Positions 1 through 8,137 are shown, counted from the stretch's first letter. The stretch: DNA of 64,000 bases from Rhizobium sp. 16-488-2b (GCF_017741815.1 NZ_JAGHMF010000023.1:23905-87904), one strand, 5' to 3'. A program made the numbers and translations. The notes: generated by a model from the sequence alone, not told the origin.

Positions 1-590
1 GATGCGGTCGTGCCGACCGACTTCGCCTGCAGTTCGCTGGCGCGGGTCTGGGTGATCTGCGCGCCGCGAACGGTAGCATCGAGCGCAACCTTCTGCGCCT
101 TGGCCTGGTCGAGGCTCGCCTCGCCGCCGGCGATCTGCGCGTCGATGCGCTGCAGCGACAGCTTCTCGGTGTCGAGCGAGGCCTGCGCCTGCTCCAGCGC
201 CAGCTTGTAGTCGCCGTCGTCGAGCGTCGCCAGGGTGTCGCCGACCTTGACCCGCTGGTTGGCGACGACGTTCACCTTGGCGACGTAGCCAGTGACCTTC
301 GGAGAGATCGTGGCGATATCGCCTTCGATATAGGCGTCATCCGTCGAGATCATGAAACGGCCGACCGTGAACCACTGGTAGCCGAAATAGGCAGCGCCGG
401 CGAGAAGGGCCAGCCCGAGGATCGGCAGCACGGGGCTGCGCTTCTTTTTCTTCTGCTCAGGTGCCGTCTCGACCGGGGCGGCCACGGTCTGCGGCGTGCG
501 CGGGGCTTCCGCGGTGACGGCTTCCTGAGCCTCACCTTCGGCAGGCTTGCTGACAATCCTGGTGACATTGGCGTTCTGGCTGGACGACAT
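1..590 (-). CDS. HlyD/EmrA-family efflux adaptor, N-terminal part (runs off the left edge)
   Basis: This is the first ~196 codons of a membrane fusion protein on the minus strand; the rest lies outside the window. It starts at ATG 590. A polar, Ala/Pro/Glu-rich cytoplasmic tail ending in a KKKKR run precedes one membrane segment (about residues 52-72). Then comes the biotinyl-lipoyl half-motif typical of the family (STDDAYIEGD, SPKVTGYV, VKVGDTLATLDD) and the start of a long alpha-helical hairpin. EmrA-type proteins link an inner-membrane MFS drug pump to an outer-membrane channel, so an EmrB-like gene is expected further left (inference). The divergent TetR gene and the shared operators suggest repression by that protein. 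Confidence 0.9.
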   Translation of the reverse strand, partial: MSSSQNANVTRIVSKPAEGEAQEAVTAEAPRTPQTVAAPVETAPEQKKKKRSPVLPILGLALLAGAAYFGYQWFTVGRFMISTDDAYIEGDIATISPKVTGYVAKVNVVANQRVKVGDTLATLDDGDYKLALEQAQASLDTEKLSLQRIDAQIAGGEASLDQAKAQKVALDATVRGAQITQTRASELQAKSVGTTA

Positions 591-620
591 GAGAGAATAC
601 CGGTAAATCGAGTAAAACTG

Positions 621-640
621 ATCGAACTGAACGGTTCGGT
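621..640. promoter_or_regulatory. Putative TetR operator, copy 1
   Basis: The sequence ATCGAACTGAACGGTTCGGT is an imperfect palindrome that matches the copy at 681-700 at 15 of 20 positions and lies exactly 60 bp from it. It covers the expected transcription start of the leftward efflux gene, just downstream of its -10 box. Binding by the adjacent TetR protein is inferred. Confidence 0.7.
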
Positions 641-644
641 TTAG

Positions 645-673
645 TTGACATAGAGCCTTTTTACGTTCATATC
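645..673 (+). promoter_or_regulatory. Putative promoter of the TetR gene
   Basis: TTGACA (645-650), a 17-nt spacer and CATATC (668-673) form a sigma-70-like promoter pointing right. The -10 match is weak. The expected start near 680 abuts operator copy 2. Confidence 0.5.
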
Positions 674-675
674 AA
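647..675 (-). promoter_or_regulatory. Putative promoter of the efflux adaptor gene
   Basis: Read leftward, TTGATA (675-670), a 17-nt spacer and TATGTC (652-647) resemble a sigma-70 promoter. It overlaps almost completely with the rightward promoter. The expected start near 640 falls at the edge of operator copy 1. Confidence 0.5.
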
Positions 676-680
676 GATGT

Positions 681-700
681 ATCGAACCACCCGGTTCGAT
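681..700. promoter_or_regulatory. Putative TetR operator, copy 2 (perfect palindrome)
   Basis: ATCGAACC and GGTTCGAT form a perfect 8-bp inverted repeat around ACCC. The size and symmetry suit a TetR-family dimer. The site sits at the predicted start of the regulator's own transcript, consistent with autorepression. Confidence 0.75.
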
Positions 701-744
701 TTTGTTAACGAAACATTCGCATGTGCGAATATGGTTAAGGAGCT

Positions 745-1416
745 ATGACAGACTTTTCCGACGTTTCCGTGGAGGAATCGACATCTGCAGGAGGCAGATG
801 GGCAGCGGGTGAAGATCCCGCAAAACGCAAACAAATTCTCGACGGTGCCCGCCGCGCGTTCATGAAATACGGCTTCGATGCCGCCAGCATGAACGACATC
901 ACGCGCGAGGCCGGCGTTTCGAAGGGTACGCTCTACGTATACTTCGCCAACAAGGAAGAGCTGTTCGCCGCGATGATCGAGAGCGAACGCGCCGCCTTCG
1001 TTGCCGCGATGCGCACCACGCTTGCCGAGCGCGAGGACGTGGAAACCGGTCTCCATGATTTCGGCATGGATTTCATAGCCCATATGACCGATGAGAAGGT
1101 CATCAGCGCCATGCGCACCGTGCTCGGTGTGCGCGACCGCATGCCGGCGCTCTGTCAGCGCTTCTTTAACGGCCCGGAAAACCTGCGCACCATCCTGCGC
1201 GACTATCTCATTCGCTATGTCGAGGCCGGCCAGCTTCATATCGACGACATCGAACTTGCCGCCGCCCAGTTCCTCGATCTCTCCAGCGGCAGCTTCTTCA
1301 AGTTCCGCCTGTTTGGCAGCATGGAAAAGCCGCCGTCGAAACAGGAAGCCGAGCGCGTCATCAATGGCGCCGTGCGCATGTTCATGGCGACCTATGGGGT
1401 CGCGAACAAAGGCTGA
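745..1416 (+). CDS. TetR/AcrR-family transcriptional regulator
   Basis: A 223-residue repressor-type protein. After a ~25-residue polar extension comes a TetR helix-turn-helix (about residues 28-75), recognisable by the pattern KRKQILDGARRAFMKYGFD, then ITREAGVSKGTLYVYFANKE. The rest is the helical ligand-binding domain. AAGGA at 736-740 is the ribosome site for ATG 745. It is divergent from an EmrA-type adaptor and separated by two matching palindromes, so it most likely represses that efflux operon and itself; the ligand is unknown. Confidence 0.93.
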   Translation: MTDFSDVSVEESTSAGGRWAAGEDPAKRKQILDGARRAFMKYGFDAASMNDITREAGVSKGTLYVYFANKEELFAAMIESERAAFVAAMRTTLAEREDVETGLHDFGMDFIAHMTDEKVISAMRTVLGVRDRMPALCQRFFNGPENLRTILRDYLIRYVEAGQLHIDDIELAAAQFLDLSSGSFFKFRLFGSMEKPPSKQEAERVINGAVRMFMATYGVANKG

Positions 1417-1440
1417 TCTACGCCTGACATCCCCGGATCA

Positions 1441-1466
1441 GGACCGTTCCGGCACAGGAGCGGTCC
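1441..1466 (+). terminator. Hairpin after the TetR gene
   Basis: GGACCGTTCC and GGAGCGGTCC form a 10-bp stem (one G-T pair) with a 6-nt loop, 25 bp after the stop. No T-run follows, so it may be a weak terminator or a 3'-end stabiliser. Confidence 0.5.
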
Positions 1467-1608
1467 CGCTTAAACGACCTGGGCCATGGAATAAAACCCC
1501 GCCGACTTTCGTATACTCCCTTGCGCGCTTTCCAAGACATGCTTGCCAAGCAGAGGCGCGCGATTACATTCGAGCGACCGCTAATGTGGCGCAAAGGGAT
1601 ATACATAG

Positions 1609-2373
1609 ATGCAAGACATCATGATGCTCGTGCAGGACCCGGCCGCCTGGGTGGCCCTCGTCACCCTGGTGGTGATGGAAGTGGTCCTCGGGATCGACAA
1701 TCTCATCTTCATTTCCATCCTCACCAACAAGCTTCCACCTGAAACCCGCGAAAAGGCCCGCAAGCTCGGCATCGGCCTGGCTCTGATCATGCGCCTGGCG
1801 CTGCTCGGCACCGTCGCCTGGATCGTCAAGCTGACGACGCCGGTCTTCGAAGTCTTCGGCCACGGCTTCTCGTGGAAGGACATGATCCTGATCGCCGGCG
1901 GTCTCTTCCTGCTCTGGAAGGCGACCAAGGAAATCCACCACACCGTGGACCCGGTCGATCATGAGAATGACGCGGCATCCGCTGCTGTCGTCGCGAGCTT
2001 CACCGCCGTCATCGGCCAGATCCTGGTTCTCGACCTGGTCTTCTCCGTCGACAGCATCATCACCGCCGTCGGCATGACGCCGCATCTGCCGATCATGGTG
2101 ATCGCCGTTATCGCAGCCGTCACGGTCATGCTGGTTGCCGCAACCCCGCTTGCCAACTTCATCGAGAAGAACCCGACGATCGTCATGCTGGCGCTCGGCT
2201 TCCTGATGATGATCGGCATGACGCTGATCGCCGAAGGCATGGGCTTCCACGTCCCCAAGGGCTACGTCTACGCTGCCATGGCCTTCTCCGCCCTCGTCGA
2301 GGTGCTCAACATGCTGGCCCGCAACGCCAAGAAGAAAAAGCGCGGCGGCACCAGCAAGGAAACCTTGCACTAA
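1609..2373 (+). CDS. TerC-family integral membrane protein
   Basis: A 254-residue polytopic protein with about seven hydrophobic helices. It carries the two acidic membrane motifs of the TerC/Alx family: VVLGIDNLIFISIL near residue 24 and VLDLVFSVDSIITAVG near residue 141. The C-terminus is short and basic (KKKKRGG). Several family members export Mn2+ or are linked to tellurite and metal stress; the substrate here is not known. AAAGGGA precedes ATG 1609. I looked for a yybP-ykoY Mn riboswitch in the ~190-nt leader and did not find a convincing core. The gene stands alone between two hairpins. Confidence 0.9.
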   Translation: MQDIMMLVQDPAAWVALVTLVVMEVVLGIDNLIFISILTNKLPPETREKARKLGIGLALIMRLALLGTVAWIVKLTTPVFEVFGHGFSWKDMILIAGGLFLLWKATKEIHHTVDPVDHENDAASAAVVASFTAVIGQILVLDLVFSVDSIITAVGMTPHLPIMVIAVIAAVTVMLVAATPLANFIEKNPTIVMLALGFLMMIGMTLIAEGMGFHVPKGYVYAAMAFSALVEVLNMLARNAKKKKRGGTSKETLH

Positions 2374-2378
2374 AGACA

Positions 2379-2410
2379 AAACGGGCGCGGCCATCAGGCC
2401 GCGCCCGTTT
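2379..2410. terminator. Bidirectional rho-independent terminator
   Basis: A perfect 14-bp stem (AAACGGGCGCGGCC with its complement) and an ATCA loop lie between the convergent TerC and dioxygenase genes. T-runs lie at the outer end of the stem on each strand, so it can serve both. Confidence 0.85.
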
Positions 2411-2427
2411 CGCATCGGAACCATCTC

Positions 2428-3354
2428 TCAGAGCATATCGCCGAGCGTCCAGTGGTTCGCCCAGCGCGCGTCGATCTCGTCCTCGACATTTTGAAAGCGG
2501 ATATCGGTCGAAAGCCGGATCAGGCCCTCGGCGCTGCGGTTGGTCGTCGCGGCGTGGATCATGTAGGGGCTGTGCAGAACCACATCGCCCGCCTCGTAAT
2601 CGGCGATCAGCCAGCGCGTATCGAAGCGCTCGGCCATCCCAGGCAGATCCTTCGACACCCAGCCGCCCTCGCTCATGTTCCTATTATAGGCGTTGATCCG
2701 CTCTTCCGGTGAGAGCGCCACGCTCTTTTGCGCAAACTCCGCCTCCATCCGCTTGCCGATCGCATGCGACCCCTCGAGATAAACCAGTCCGCCCATGTCG
2801 ACCGGCGTATCGCCGAGCGGGATCCAGGCCGTGACGATCCGGCTCGTTCCGCCGCGCAGATAGACGAGATCGTAATGCGCGGGCGTCGCCGTGGGCGTGC
2901 CGGGGCGGGTGAAGCGCATGATCTTGCGCTTGTGCAGATAGGAGATGCCGGAAAGGAACTGGTCCATGAACCGCGTCAGCCGAGGCTGCGCGCAAAACCC
3001 CTCATAAGCCGCCGAGCGCACCAGCGCCATCAGGATGCGGTCGGCCAGCTGCTTCTCGGGCTCGGCGCCAGAGACCAGCCCGAGCGCCGGGTCGGACCCC
3101 GCCTCGATCAGCCCGGAGCGCGCCAGATGCGAGAACACCCATCCGCGAAACGCCAGCACGTCATCCCGTTTCAGGAACCCTTTCAGCCAGACATAGCCGT
3201 CCCGCTCATAGCGCTCGCGGATCGCCTCAAGCCCAATACCGGGATCCGTCGCCTCCAACCGCCCCATGCGGTTCGGCGCGGTCGACAGGCGCTTACCGTC
3301 GGCAAACAGCTCGATCGCGGGTACGTCACGGGATTGAACAGCAAGACTTGACAT
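2428..3354 (-). CDS. Phytanoyl-CoA dioxygenase (PhyH) family protein
   Basis: A 308-residue Fe(II)/2-oxoglutarate oxygenase of the PhyH superfamily. The metal triad is visible as HYD (about residues 155-157, in TPAHYDLVYLRGG) and a distal His near residue 267 (SPYMIHAATTN), followed by an Arg (GLIRLSTDIRF) suited to binding 2-oxoglutarate. I chose ATG 3354 because a perfect GGAGGTGA ribosome site precedes it; a GTG nine bases upstream lies inside that site. PhyH relatives in bacteria hydroxylate varied small metabolites, so the substrate is open. It is divergent from an AraC regulator that probably controls it. Confidence 0.88.
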   Translation of the reverse strand: MSSLAVQSRDVPAIELFADGKRLSTAPNRMGRLEATDPGIGLEAIRERYERDGYVWLKGFLKRDDVLAFRGWVFSHLARSGLIEAGSDPALGLVSGAEPEKQLADRILMALVRSAAYEGFCAQPRLTRFMDQFLSGISYLHKRKIMRFTRPGTPTATPAHYDLVYLRGGTSRIVTAWIPLGDTPVDMGGLVYLEGSHAIGKRMEAEFAQKSVALSPEERINAYNRNMSEGGWVSKDLPGMAERFDTRWLIADYEAGDVVLHSPYMIHAATTNRSAEGLIRLSTDIRFQNVEDEIDARWANHWTLGDML

Positions 3355-3414
3355 TTCGATCACCTCCCAAGCGAATAGTCTGACGCTTTATCGCCCGCAC
3401 CAAGGAGGAAGGCC

Positions 3415-3450
3415 ATGGACGGAAAAACGGGCTGGACTTTTCGCTCATGA
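3415..3450 (+). CDS. Possible 11-codon leader peptide coupled to the AraC gene
   Basis: ATG 3415 has a strong ribosome site (AAGGAGGAAGG, 3402-3412) and opens an 11-codon frame, MDGKTGWTFRS. Its TGA (3448-3450) overlaps the ATG of the AraC gene as ATGA. The AraC start has no ribosome site of its own, and no in-frame ATG, GTG or TTG start lies just upstream. Translation of this leader may therefore deliver ribosomes to the regulator. Confidence 0.45.
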   Translation: MDGKTGWTFRS

Positions 3451-4277
3451 GCGACGCCACGATTGCGCTCTATCGCTCCCCTCCATCAGGTGCCACCAGC
3501 TTGACCGTAACAGGCTTCGGCCGCCAGCGCGTCACCAGTCGACTCAAGAACCGCAGGCTACCGACGCATGCCGTCGTGATGGTGGAACGCGGGCATGGGT
3601 GGCTGCAGAGCGACAAGGCGGGAACGATCGAGATATCAGGCCCGGCGCTCTTTTGGCTCCCTGCCGGAATGGTGCACGGCTACGGCCCCGATCCGGGCGA
3701 AAGCTGGGACGAGCGCTGGGCGCTGTTTTCAGGCACCCTCGCCGACGAATGGCTCCGCCAGCGCCTGATCGACGAGGCCGCACCAATGATGCCACTCGAA
3801 AACCCGCGCGAGATGCGGCATCTCTTCACCACGCTGCAGGACGAGTTCGCCGAAGACAATCCGCTCGGCCTCGCCGCATCGGCCGCGACCCTCTACCGGA
3901 TCGTCATCGAGTCCGCGCGCCAGGCATCCCGCGCGACGGCAGGCGCCAAGACGGATGCGACGATGGAAAAGGTGGTGGAAGCGCTGGAACAGCGGGCGTT
4001 CGAACCGGTCGACATGACCGCCCTCGCCTCAGAATTCGGCCTGTCGCCGGCGACGCTGCGCCGACGCTTCGCGGCCGCGACCGGGCTTTCGCCCAAGGCC
4101 TTCCAGCTGCGCCTGCGCATCGACCATGCCAAGCAGCTCCTGACGACGTCGGACCTTGCGATCGAGGCGATCGCGCGCGCGATCGGTCTCGACGACGCCT
4201 TTTATTTCTCACGGCTGTTCCAGGATCGCGAACGGTGCTCGCCGAGCGAGTTTCGCCGCCGGCACCGTCGCGCCTGA
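3447..4277 (+). CDS. AraC-family transcriptional regulator
   Basis: A 276-residue protein. The N-terminal half looks like a cupin-type ligand-binding domain (PALFWLPAGMVHGYGP near residue 70). The C-terminal ~95 residues form the double helix-turn-helix of the AraC family (DMTALASEFGLSPATLRRRF, then IEAIARAIGLDDAFYFSRLF, ending PSEFRRRHR). It is divergent from the PhyH dioxygenase and probably activates it. Its start overlaps the stop of an 11-codon leader frame. The inducer is unknown. Confidence 0.92.
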   Translation: MSDATIALYRSPPSGATSLTVTGFGRQRVTSRLKNRRLPTHAVVMVERGHGWLQSDKAGTIEISGPALFWLPAGMVHGYGPDPGESWDERWALFSGTLADEWLRQRLIDEAAPMMPLENPREMRHLFTTLQDEFAEDNPLGLAASAATLYRIVIESARQASRATAGAKTDATMEKVVEALEQRAFEPVDMTALASEFGLSPATLRRRFAAATGLSPKAFQLRLRIDHAKQLLTTSDLAIEAIARAIGLDDAFYFSRLFQDRERCSPSEFRRRHRRA

Positions 4278-4282
4278 TCAGA

Positions 4283-4828
4283 TCACCCTGCCGCCAACTC
4301 CTTGTCGATCGCCTGCACCAGACGCTGGTCGTCGGCGGTCACATCCGGTGCGAAGCGGGCGACAACCTTGCCGTCGCGGTCGACCAGGAACTTCTCGAAG
4401 TTCCAGAGAACGCCCTTGTCGCCGGCTTCCGCGAGACCGCGATCGACCAGCTTCTCGCGCATCGGCCCTTCGCCCGTGCTCGGCAGGCCCATACCCGTCA
4501 GCATCTTGTAGAGCGGATGCTGGTCATCGCCCTTCACCGAGATCTTCGAGAAGATCGGGAATTTCACATCATAGGTCAGCGTGCAGAACTCGACGATCTC
4601 GGCGTCGGTGCCCGGCTCCTGGCCCTTGAAGTTGTTGGCCGGGAAGGCGGCGATGACGAAGCCGCGTTCGCGCTTGTCTTCGTAGAGCTTCTCCAGCCCT
4701 TCATACTGCGCCGTCAGCCCGCATTTCGAGGCAACGTTGACGACAAGCACGACCTTGCCCTTGTATTCGTTCAGCGTGGTCTCGCGGCCATCGGCGAGCT
4801 TTACCGGCACGCTCAAGATATCGGTCAT
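4283..4828 (-). CDS. Glutathione peroxidase family protein
   Basis: A 181-residue thiol peroxidase, close to the usual family length. The catalytic tetrad is visible: Cys36 (NVASKCGLT), Gln70 (NNFKGQEPG), and Trp142-Asn143 (LWNFEKF). Cysteine replaces selenocysteine, as is normal in bacteria, so thioredoxin may be the real reductant. Tandem ATGs at 4831 and 4828 share a GGAG site; I used the second. There is no signal peptide, so it is probably cytoplasmic and reduces organic hydroperoxides. It ends six bases from the convergent AraC gene. Confidence 0.93.
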   Translation of the reverse strand: MTDILSVPVKLADGRETTLNEYKGKVVLVVNVASKCGLTAQYEGLEKLYEDKRERGFVIAAFPANNFKGQEPGTDAEIVEFCTLTYDVKFPIFSKISVKGDDQHPLYKMLTGMGLPSTGEGPMREKLVDRGLAEAGDKGVLWNFEKFLVDRDGKVVARFAPDVTADDQRLVQAIDKELAAG

Positions 4829-4980
4829 CATCAATCTCCAACATGAAATACCGACGCGGAAGCTATACCCGCGCGCCCGTTTGTCCAGCGCCGAAATCGC
4901 CCGCTGGCAAAATCGCTCAAACCATCTAGTCTGGACGGAATGACGCGGCAGCATGCAGAGGATCGGGCGGGAGGATCTGG

Positions 4981-5739
4981 ATGTCTCGGGAAGTGTTTTT
5001 GGCAGCCTTTATCTGCGCCTGCCTGATCGCCGCCTCTATCGGTACTATGCTCAGCTATCACAAGCTGCCGAGCCACCACCGGCAGGAAGAGACCAATGCC
5101 GTCGTGCGTCTGGTCGCCAACATCTTCGTGGTCATGACCTCGCTGGTCTTCAGTCTGATGATCAACTCGGCGAAGAACACCTTCGAGGGCATCGACAGCA
5201 ACGTCCACGCCTTCGCCACCGAGATCATCCTCTTCGACCAGACGCTTCGAACCTACGGGCTGGAAGCCAACGAAACCAAGCGGCGACTTTCCACCTACGT
5301 CGAAATCGCGCTCGGCAACGTTCCGCCATCCAGCGACCCGCTGGTGAAAGGCGACCCCGCCGCCGAGTTCGCCTTGAACGAGGTCGGAAACAGCCTGTCC
5401 CTCCTCACCCCCGACGATCCCGGCCATATCGCGCTCTTGAACAATGCGCGCCAGCAGTATCAGCGCATCGTCGAGCAGCGCTGGGTCCTCGTCGAGCAGT
5501 CCGAAGGCGTCATACCGAGGCCGCTGATTGCCATGCTGGCGACATGGCTGATCCTGATCTTCGCGAGCTTTGGCTATCGCGCGCCGAAAAACATCATCGT
5601 CGTCTCGATGTTCGCCATCGCCGCATTCCTGATCTCGGCCTCGATCTATCTGGTGCTCGACATGGACATCCCCTTCAACGGGCTCATCCAGATTTCCGAC
5701 CTGCCGCTGCGCCGCGCGCTGGCCGAACTTCAGCGCTGA
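4981..5739 (+). CDS. DUF4239 (bestrophin-like) membrane protein
   Basis: A 252-residue protein with two N-terminal membrane helices (about 5-25 and 42-62), a soluble middle of ~115 residues, and two C-terminal helices (about 180-198 and 206-228). This layout and motifs such as NIFVVMTSLVFSLMINSAKN match the DUF4239 family, whose function is not established. GGGAGGA precedes ATG 4981. It is divergent from the glutathione peroxidase gene. Confidence 0.8.
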   Translation: MSREVFLAAFICACLIAASIGTMLSYHKLPSHHRQEETNAVVRLVANIFVVMTSLVFSLMINSAKNTFEGIDSNVHAFATEIILFDQTLRTYGLEANETKRRLSTYVEIALGNVPPSSDPLVKGDPAAEFALNEVGNSLSLLTPDDPGHIALLNNARQQYQRIVEQRWVLVEQSEGVIPRPLIAMLATWLILIFASFGYRAPKNIIVVSMFAIAAFLISASIYLVLDMDIPFNGLIQISDLPLRRALAELQR

Positions 5740-5749
5740 CGACGACCAA

Positions 5750-5908
5750 ATGTCGGAACCATATTGGCTCTCGATCGGTTTGGTCCGTATGAAGAGCACA
5801 GAAAAGAAAGCCCGCCGCGGCATGACGCGGTTCGTCGCCATCATCTTCACCGTCGCCGTGGTCATGGCCATGGTCTACTATTTCGGCTTCACGCCCGGAT
5901 CGGCCTGA
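5750..5908 (+). CDS. Small single-pass membrane protein
   Basis: A 52-codon frame that ends where the convergent gene at 5909 ends. Residues 14-52 give a basic N-terminus followed by one hydrophobic helix (TRFVAIIFTVAVVMAMVYYF), a typical small inner-membrane protein. ATG 5750 lacks a ribosome site, and an internal ATG at 5789 would give 39 residues. A GGAAC-N17-GGTT sequence at 5755-5780 resembles an EcfG-type promoter and would put the transcript start near ATG 5789. The function is unknown. Confidence 0.55.
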   Translation: MSEPYWLSIGLVRMKSTEKKARRGMTRFVAIIFTVAVVMAMVYYFGFTPGSA

Positions 5909-6169
5909 TTACTTAGCCGGCTTGAAGGTCCACTTCACGACATAGTCGCCGTTGCGCTTGGTCTTGATCTTGGTCTTGACCCTGACCGGACCACCGATGG
6001 CCGCTTCCGCCGCCTCGAATGCCTGGCGCGCCTGCGCCATGGCGTCGTGATAGCTGGAGTTGTCGCGCCGCGGGCTATCCGCGATCGCTTTCAACAGCGC
6101 GAGCGTATCGGGCGCCTTCTCATCCGGACGCTTGCCGCTAGCTGCGCCCTTGCGCGTCTCGTTACCCAT
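5909..6169 (-). CDS. Small conserved-looking hypothetical protein
   Basis: An 86-residue charged, soluble protein (MGNETRKG... ending VKWTFKPAK). I recognise no family. GAGGAG lies eight bases before ATG 6169, which favours this start over a more upstream one. The middle is a predicted helix rich in Ala and Gln; the C-terminus (KTKIKTKRNGDYVVKWTFK) looks like two beta strands. Confidence 0.6.
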   Translation of the reverse strand: MGNETRKGAASGKRPDEKAPDTLALLKAIADSPRRDNSSYHDAMAQARQAFEAAEAAIGGPVRVKTKIKTKRNGDYVVKWTFKPAK

Positions 6170-6367
6170 GCTCACTCCTCGGCGGCGCCGTCCGCCCATC
6201 AGCGTCCATATACCGGCCGCGACCGAAATCTCAATGCGAACGATACTCGGCCGCTGCGCACCGCATGAAGTTTGCGCGCCCTAAGCCATTGAAGTGCATC
6301 GCGCGCGGCACAGTTATCCGCGAAGGCCGGGAAATCTCCCGGCTTCCGATCCAGTTCCCGGAAACGC

Positions 6368-8137
6368 ATGACAACACAGCAGATTCTCGCCTTCGGCGTC
6401 ATTGGCCTGATGATGGCGGTCTTCATCTGGGACCGCTTTCGCTACGATCTCGTCGCCTGCTGCGCGCTGGTACTGGCGATCGCGGTCGGCCTCGTGCCTT
6501 TCGACAAGGCCTTCTCCGGCTTCAGCGACGATATCGTCATCATCGTCGGCAGCGCGCTTGTCGTCAGCGCCGGCGTCGCCCGCTCGGGCATCGTCGATAC
6601 CGCGATCAAACGCTTCTTTCCCAATCTCGACACGCTGCACACCCAGCTGGCGCTGCTGCTTATCGTCGTCGCCGTGCTCTCCGCCTTCATCAAGAACATC
6701 GGCGCGCTGGCGATCATGATCCCCGTCGCCTTCCAGTTCGCCCGCAAGAGCGGCAAGTCGCCCTCGCTCTATCTGATGCCGATGAGCTTCGCGGCCCTTC
6801 TCGGCGGCCTGATGACGCAGATCGGCACCTCGCCCAACATCGTCGTCTCGCGCCTGCGCGGCGAGATCACCGGCACGCCCTTCACCATGTTCGACTTCAC
6901 CCCCGTCGGCGCCACGCTGGCGCTGGTTGGCGTCGTCTTCCTGATCTTCTTCCACTGGCTGGTCCCTGAAAGAAAGAACGAGAACCCATCGCTTGAGGAA
7001 GCGCTAGACGCCAAGGCCTATTTCTCCGAAGCAACCGTGGCCGAGGAATCGACCGTCGAGGGCAAGCCGCTCAGCGATCTCCTGAAGCTCGGCGACGGCG
7101 ACGCCGTGGCGACCGCGATCCTGCGCGGCCACACCCGCCTCTCGCCCTTCCCCGACGTGGAACTCAGAAGCGGCGACACGCTGCTGCTCGAGGGCAGCCC
7201 AGACGCGCTCGACCGCATCGTCTCCAACGCCAAGCTCAAACTCTCCGGCAAGCCGATCGCCGACCCCGCCGAGCGCAACGACCTCATCTCGATCGAGGCG
7301 ATCGTCGCCTCGGAATCGCAGCTGGTCGGCTGGTCGGCGCGGCAGCTGTCGCTTTCGAACCGCCGCAGCGTCAATCTGCTCGCCGTCTCCCGCAAGGGCC
7401 ACCGGCTGAACGAGCGCCTGAGCGAAGTGAGACTACGCGCCGGCGACGTGCTGGTGCTGCAGGGCAACCGCCGCAATTTGCCTGCCTTCCTGCAGGAATT
7501 CGCCTGCCTGCCGCTCGCCCAGCGCGACATCATGCTCGGCACCTCGCGTCGTGCCTATCTGCCGCTGCTGATCCTGCTCGCCGCCATGGCCGCAACCGCC
7601 ACCGGCGTCGTGCCCGTCGCCACCTCCTTCTTCTGTGCGGCGCTCGCCATGGTCGTCTTCCGCGTCATCCCGCTGGTCGATGTCTACAAGGCGCTCGACG
7701 CCCCGATCCTGATCATGCTCGCGACGCTGATCCCCGTCTCCGATACGCTCCGGACCACGGGGGGAAGCGAGCTGATCGCCGGCTGGCTCGGCCATCTCGC
7801 AGCGCAGATGCCGCATTACGGCGCGCTGGCACTGATCCTGATCACCGCGATGGCGGTCACGCCTTTCCTCAACAACGCCGCCACCGTGCTCGTCATGGCA
7901 CCCATTGCCGCAAGCTTCGCCCAGACCCTCGGCTACAAGCCCGACGCCTTCCTGATGGCGGTGGCGATCGGCGCCGGCTGCGATTTCCTGACCCCGATCG
8001 GCCACCAGTGTAACACGCTGGTCTTCGGCCCCGGCGGCTATCGCTTCAGCGATTACCCCCGCCTCGGCCTGCCGCTCTCCTTCCTGATCATCCTCGTCAG
8101 CGTGCCGCTGCTGCTCTGGGTCTGGCCAGTAACTTAA
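6368..8137 (+). CDS. SLC13/DASS-type permease with two RCK_C domains
   Basis: A 589-residue transporter. Two membrane halves of about five to six helices flank a cytosolic insert (about residues 205-385) containing two RCK_C/TrkA_C-like domains (LLEGSPDALDRIV and VLVLQGNRRNLPAFL). The signature SNT-like motifs are MTQIGTSPNIVV near residue 154 and the C-terminal TPIGHQCNTLVFGPGGY near residue 544. Such proteins carry sodium-coupled dicarboxylates, sulfate or similar anions; the substrate cannot be named. It appears monocistronic, with a hairpin downstream. Confidence 0.9.
   Translation: MTTQQILAFGVIGLMMAVFIWDRFRYDLVACCALVLAIAVGLVPFDKAFSGFSDDIVIIVGSALVVSAGVARSGIVDTAIKRFFPNLDTLHTQLALLLIVVAVLSAFIKNIGALAIMIPVAFQFARKSGKSPSLYLMPMSFAALLGGLMTQIGTSPNIVVSRLRGEITGTPFTMFDFTPVGATLALVGVVFLIFFHWLVPERKNENPSLEEALDAKAYFSEATVAEESTVEGKPLSDLLKLGDGDAVATAILRGHTRLSPFPDVELRSGDTLLLEGSPDALDRIVSNAKLKLSGKPIADPAERNDLISIEAIVASESQLVGWSARQLSLSNRRSVNLLAVSRKGHRLNERLSEVRLRAGDVLVLQGNRRNLPAFLQEFACLPLAQRDIMLGTSRRAYLPLLILLAAMAATATGVVPVATSFFCAALAMVVFRVIPLVDVYKALDAPILIMLATLIPVSDTLRTTGGSELIAGWLGHLAAQMPHYGALALILITAMAVTPFLNNAATVLVMAPIAASFAQTLGYKPDAFLMAVAIGAGCDFLTPIGHQCNTLVFGPGGYRFSDYPRLGLPLSFLIILVSVPLLLWVWPVT

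Noticed and set aside
1418..1608. Possible Mn2+ riboswitch (yybP-ykoY) before the TerC-family gene
   Set aside because: TerC genes often have one, but I could not find the conserved core loops; only a generic hairpin at 1441-1466 is visible.
1564..2424. Open frame on the minus strand opposite the TerC-family gene
   Set aside because: The composition is dominated by Asp, His, Gly and Arg, with no motif. The sense gene is well supported.
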